Assembly: GCA_029861825.1 (NCBI GenBank)
Contig: JAOTYN010000007.1
Coordinates: 1-23,225 of the forward strand
Direction of reading: 5' to 3'
Length of the DNA stretch: 23,225 nucleotides
Source of the DNA: Cyclobacteriaceae bacterium
Lineage (GTDB): Bacteria > Bacteroidota > Bacteroidia > Cytophagales > Cyclobacteriaceae
Positions within the stretch are counted from its first letter, which is position 1. Each line of letters opens with the position of its first letter. The notes beneath the pieces are model-generated. The model had not been told where the DNA came from and made no database searches. It saw only the letters and a program-made list of their open reading frames with translations. Shown piece by piece: positions 21,433 to 23,225 of the stretch. Position numbers and translations under genes: made by a program.

Positions 21433-22188
21433 ATGGGAGTAATTAGGAATATGAATGATCAAAGAGCCCAAGAATTTCACCGTCACCACACTTCTCAAAA
21501 CCACGGTGATTTTTTGCGGGAGTTTGTGTATGGTGGATTTGACGGGGGTGTCACCACTTTTGCGGTAGTGGCGGGAGCCACCGGAGCTCATTTCGATAGT
21601 GCGGTGATTATTATTTTAGGATTGGCCAATTTGTTAGCAGATGGATTCTCCATGTCTGTAGGAAGTTACTTATCGGTAAAGTCCGATCGCGAAAGATACC
21701 TGAAGTACCAGCGGTTTGAAAATTGGGGTGTAGAGAACATACCGGAAATGGAGCGGGATGAGATAAAAGAGATTTATTATAATAAGGGATTGAGAGGAAA
21801 GGTTTTGGAAAAAGTGGTTAAGGTGATCACTGCAGATAAGGAGCTGTGGGTGGAAGAAATGATGAAAGGTGAATTTGATTTGATTCCTGAAAAAAAGTCG
21901 CCTCTGGCGGCAGGATGGTACACTTTTTTATCGTTCTTGTTAATAGGATTTATTCCTTTGGTACCCTTTATATTTGCCTTTTCCGGATGGGCTTTTTTGA
22001 GTTCGACCTTTGCCATTACCTGTTTGGTTACGGCCTTGGCATTCATAGTGATTGGATTGATAAAAGCTCATATAAACCATACCAGTAAACGGTGGGCAGT
22101 AATAGAAACCTTGGCCTTAGGTGCTGCCGCAGCCACGCTGGCCTATTTTACCGGATCCCTACTAGAAAATATAGTTCTAAATTCCTGA
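21433..22188 (+). CDS. VIT1/CCC1-family metal ion transporter
   Basis: The 251-residue membrane protein matches the VIT1/CCC1 family (PF01988). The first helix carries the hallmark EFVYGGFDGGVTTFAVVAGA, followed by ILGLANLLADGFSMSVGSYL. A charged cytoplasmic segment follows (about 80-150, with KVVKVITADKELWVEEMMKG), the usual metal-binding domain. Three more helices end near ENIVLNS. Relatives move Fe2+ or Mn2+ out of the cytoplasm in exchange for protons. ATG 21433 (MGVIRN) and ATG 21451 (MNDQRA) are both possible starts. A double-domain UspA gene follows only 5 bp after the stop, so the two form an operon linking metal handling to stress response. Confidence 0.9.
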   Translation: MGVIRNMNDQRAQEFHRHHTSQNHGDFLREFVYGGFDGGVTTFAVVAGATGAHFDSAVIIILGLANLLADGFSMSVGSYLSVKSDRERYLKYQRFENWGVENIPEMERDEIKEIYYNKGLRGKVLEKVVKVITADKELWVEEMMKGEFDLIPEKKSPLAAGWYTFLSFLLIGFIPLVPFIFAFSGWAFLSSTFAITCLVTALAFIVIGLIKAHINHTSKRWAVIETLALGAAAATLAYFTGSLLENIVLNS

Positions 22189-22193
22189 TAGAT

Positions 22194-23018
22194 ATGAAGA
22201 TTTTAATCCCTACCGACTTTTCCTCCTGCGCGAATAAAGCATTTCGGGTAGCCCTGTGGTTGGCCCAACAAAGCCCTGCGGAAATTCAATTGCTACATAT
22301 AGAAAGTACTCCGGCGGACTGGGCGCAATTGGATCGGTATCCAGAAGTAACGAAGCGCATTGAGGCTTCTAAACGCCAATTGGATACTATGGTAGCAGAA
22401 GCTTCGCAAAGCAATATTGAGGCTAAAAGATTCATGGTATACAACAAGAATTACCATGCCATAGTTGAACATATTTCAGAACACAAGGTGGACTTTGTGG
22501 TGATGGGCTCACAGGGTTCCAGTGGGCTGAAGGAATTTGTGGTGGGCTCAAATACCCAAAAAATTGTACGGCTTTCTCAGGTGCCGGTGTTGGTAATAAA
22601 GGACAATATACCCGATGATTATATGATCAAGAAGATTGCTTTTGTCTCAGACTTCGGCGAGGAGGTAATGGATCAGTTTAAGCAATTCGTTACCTTGGCG
22701 CAGGCCTGGCAGGCACGTTTGTACCTGTTGTTCGTTAATACCCCTACCAATTTTACCGATACCTTGACCACCAAAATTAAAATGGGCAACTATGCCATGC
22801 ACGCACCGGGAATGGTGGAAAATACTTTTATCTATAATGATCACAATTTCGAGAAAGGACTGCAGCAATTCTGCGAAGAGGAGGGAATAGATCTAGTAGG
22901 AATGATCACTCATGGTGACCATACACCTTGGCAGTTGTTTAACAACAGTTTAACAGAAAGCATGGTTAACCATTTGGATATTCCCCTGTTAACCATGCAT
23001 TTTTCCAATCAAGAATAA
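22194..23018 (+). CDS. Universal stress protein with two UspA domains
   Basis: The start is ATG 22194 (MKILIPTDFSSCANKAF), the standard Usp opening; a longer frame back to 22092 only overlaps the VIT1-like gene. The 274 residues form two Usp domains. Domain 1 (1-142) has the ATP-binding pattern G-x2-G-x9-G-S in MGSQGSSGLKEFVVGS and the closing VPVLVIKD strand. Domain 2 (about 148-274) keeps the fold, with MIKKIAFVSDFGEE and IDLVGMITHGDHTP, but lacks a complete G-x2-G-x9-G-S motif. Only domain 1 should therefore bind ATP. Usp proteins are cytoplasmic stress regulators of unclear biochemical action. The gene forms a unit with the VIT1-like transporter (5-bp gap) and faces a second Usp gene. Confidence 0.92.
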   Translation: MKILIPTDFSSCANKAFRVALWLAQQSPAEIQLLHIESTPADWAQLDRYPEVTKRIEASKRQLDTMVAEASQSNIEAKRFMVYNKNYHAIVEHISEHKVDFVVMGSQGSSGLKEFVVGSNTQKIVRLSQVPVLVIKDNIPDDYMIKKIAFVSDFGEEVMDQFKQFVTLAQAWQARLYLLFVNTPTNFTDTLTTKIKMGNYAMHAPGMVENTFIYNDHNFEKGLQQFCEEEGIDLVGMITHGDHTPWQLFNNSLTESMVNHLDIPLLTMHFSNQE

Positions 23019-23052
23019 TCGGGGTCATTCAAGCCCTATCAAGCCCAGTTGT

Positions 23053-23225
23053 TTATTCTTCCTGATGAAAGGCCAATAACGGAATATTACTGTGGTGCAC
23101 CAGTTGTTTGGTCACACTGCTGTGGAACAGTTTTTCGAATAGGGTATGCTTTCGGGGCATTACCGCCAGTACATCGATGTCGTGGGTTTCTATGTAATCC
23201 AATACACCGGATTCAATATGCTCTC
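23053..23225 (-). CDS. C-terminal part of a second universal stress protein (partial)
   Basis: The minus-strand frame enters from the right edge and stops at TAA (complement of 23053-23055), giving the last 56 residues. ETHDIDVLAVMPRKHTLFEK followed by LFHSSVTKQLVHHSNIPLLA has the Usp C-terminal layout: D-x-L-V-V-M strand, loop, S-V-T-x-x-L helix and a P-L-L-A strand. In place of the ATP-site Gly residues it has MPRKHTLFEKLFHSS, so this domain is of the non-ATP-binding, degenerate type, like domain 2 of its neighbour. It is convergent with the double-domain Usp gene across 34 bp, where no terminator is visible. The N-terminus lies outside the window. Confidence 0.82.
   Translation of the reverse strand, partial: EHIESGVLDYIETHDIDVLAVMPRKHTLFEKLFHSSVTKQLVHHSNIPLLAFHQEE

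Noticed and set aside
22092..22193. Upstream extension of the Usp gene
   Set aside because: It overlaps the VIT1-like gene in another frame and the canonical Usp start MKILIPTDFS is at 22194.

Overview
The window looks like part of a Bacteroidota chromosome, probably a marine flavobacterium-like or related lineage. This rests on several signs: many signal peptides ending in A-Q (ALQAQ, SQAQ, LNAQ), lipoproteins, SusC-type carboxypeptidase-regulatory and DUF4251 families, mostly absent Shine-Dalgarno sequences, a few GTG/TTG starts, and TAnnTTTG-like promoter elements. The genus cannot be fixed by eye. No tRNA, rRNA, CRISPR array, transposase or integrase was seen.

Layout. 1-1002: the 3' end of a beta-propeller sensor-type gene, an exported zinc-ribbon protein, and two head-to-head C-terminal gene remnants (a CHAT-protease tail and a helical-repeat tail) that look like a deletion scar. 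999-1226: a small lipoprotein with a clear Kunitz/BPTI domain and lysine at the reactive-site position. 1388-3687: glpF-glpK for glycerol uptake and phosphorylation, facing a TPR protein (3692-4942). 5210-9645: a tight four-gene operon of exported proteins of unknown function (lipoprotein, two small secreted proteins, and a 793-residue secreted protein made of three capped leucine-rich-repeat modules). 9722-15344: a creatininase-family amidohydrolase, then a sugar salvage group (NahK-like kinase plus sugar nucleotidyltransferase) divergent from a sodium/solute symporter and a DUF72 gene. 15337-17727: a secreted unknown protein, a polyphosphate-glucokinase-like ROK kinase and an FMN-binding PNPOx-like protein. 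17863-19368: a carboxypeptidase-regulatory-domain protein and a DUF4251 protein, ending at an intrinsic terminator. 19419-20453: an AI-2E family transporter, preceded by a gene-free stretch of about 430 bp. That stretch has a good intrinsic terminator, a perfect 9-bp inverted repeat and many GGAA motifs, and is best read as an unrecognised non-coding RNA or regulatory leader. 20888-23225: a stress-type group of an eRF1-like protein, a VIT1/CCC1 metal transporter and two universal stress proteins.

How they work together. GlpF and GlpK bring glycerol into central metabolism as glycerol-3-phosphate. The symporter, NahK-like kinase and nucleotidyltransferase could import a sugar, make the 1-phosphate and activate it to a nucleotide sugar; the PPGK-like enzyme would phosphorylate free glucose. 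The four-gene exported operon is translationally coupled and probably forms one cell-envelope system. The last group resembles general stress and metal homeostasis functions. The best candidates for something new are the exported LRR operon, the Kunitz lipoprotein and the non-coding region at 20454-20887.
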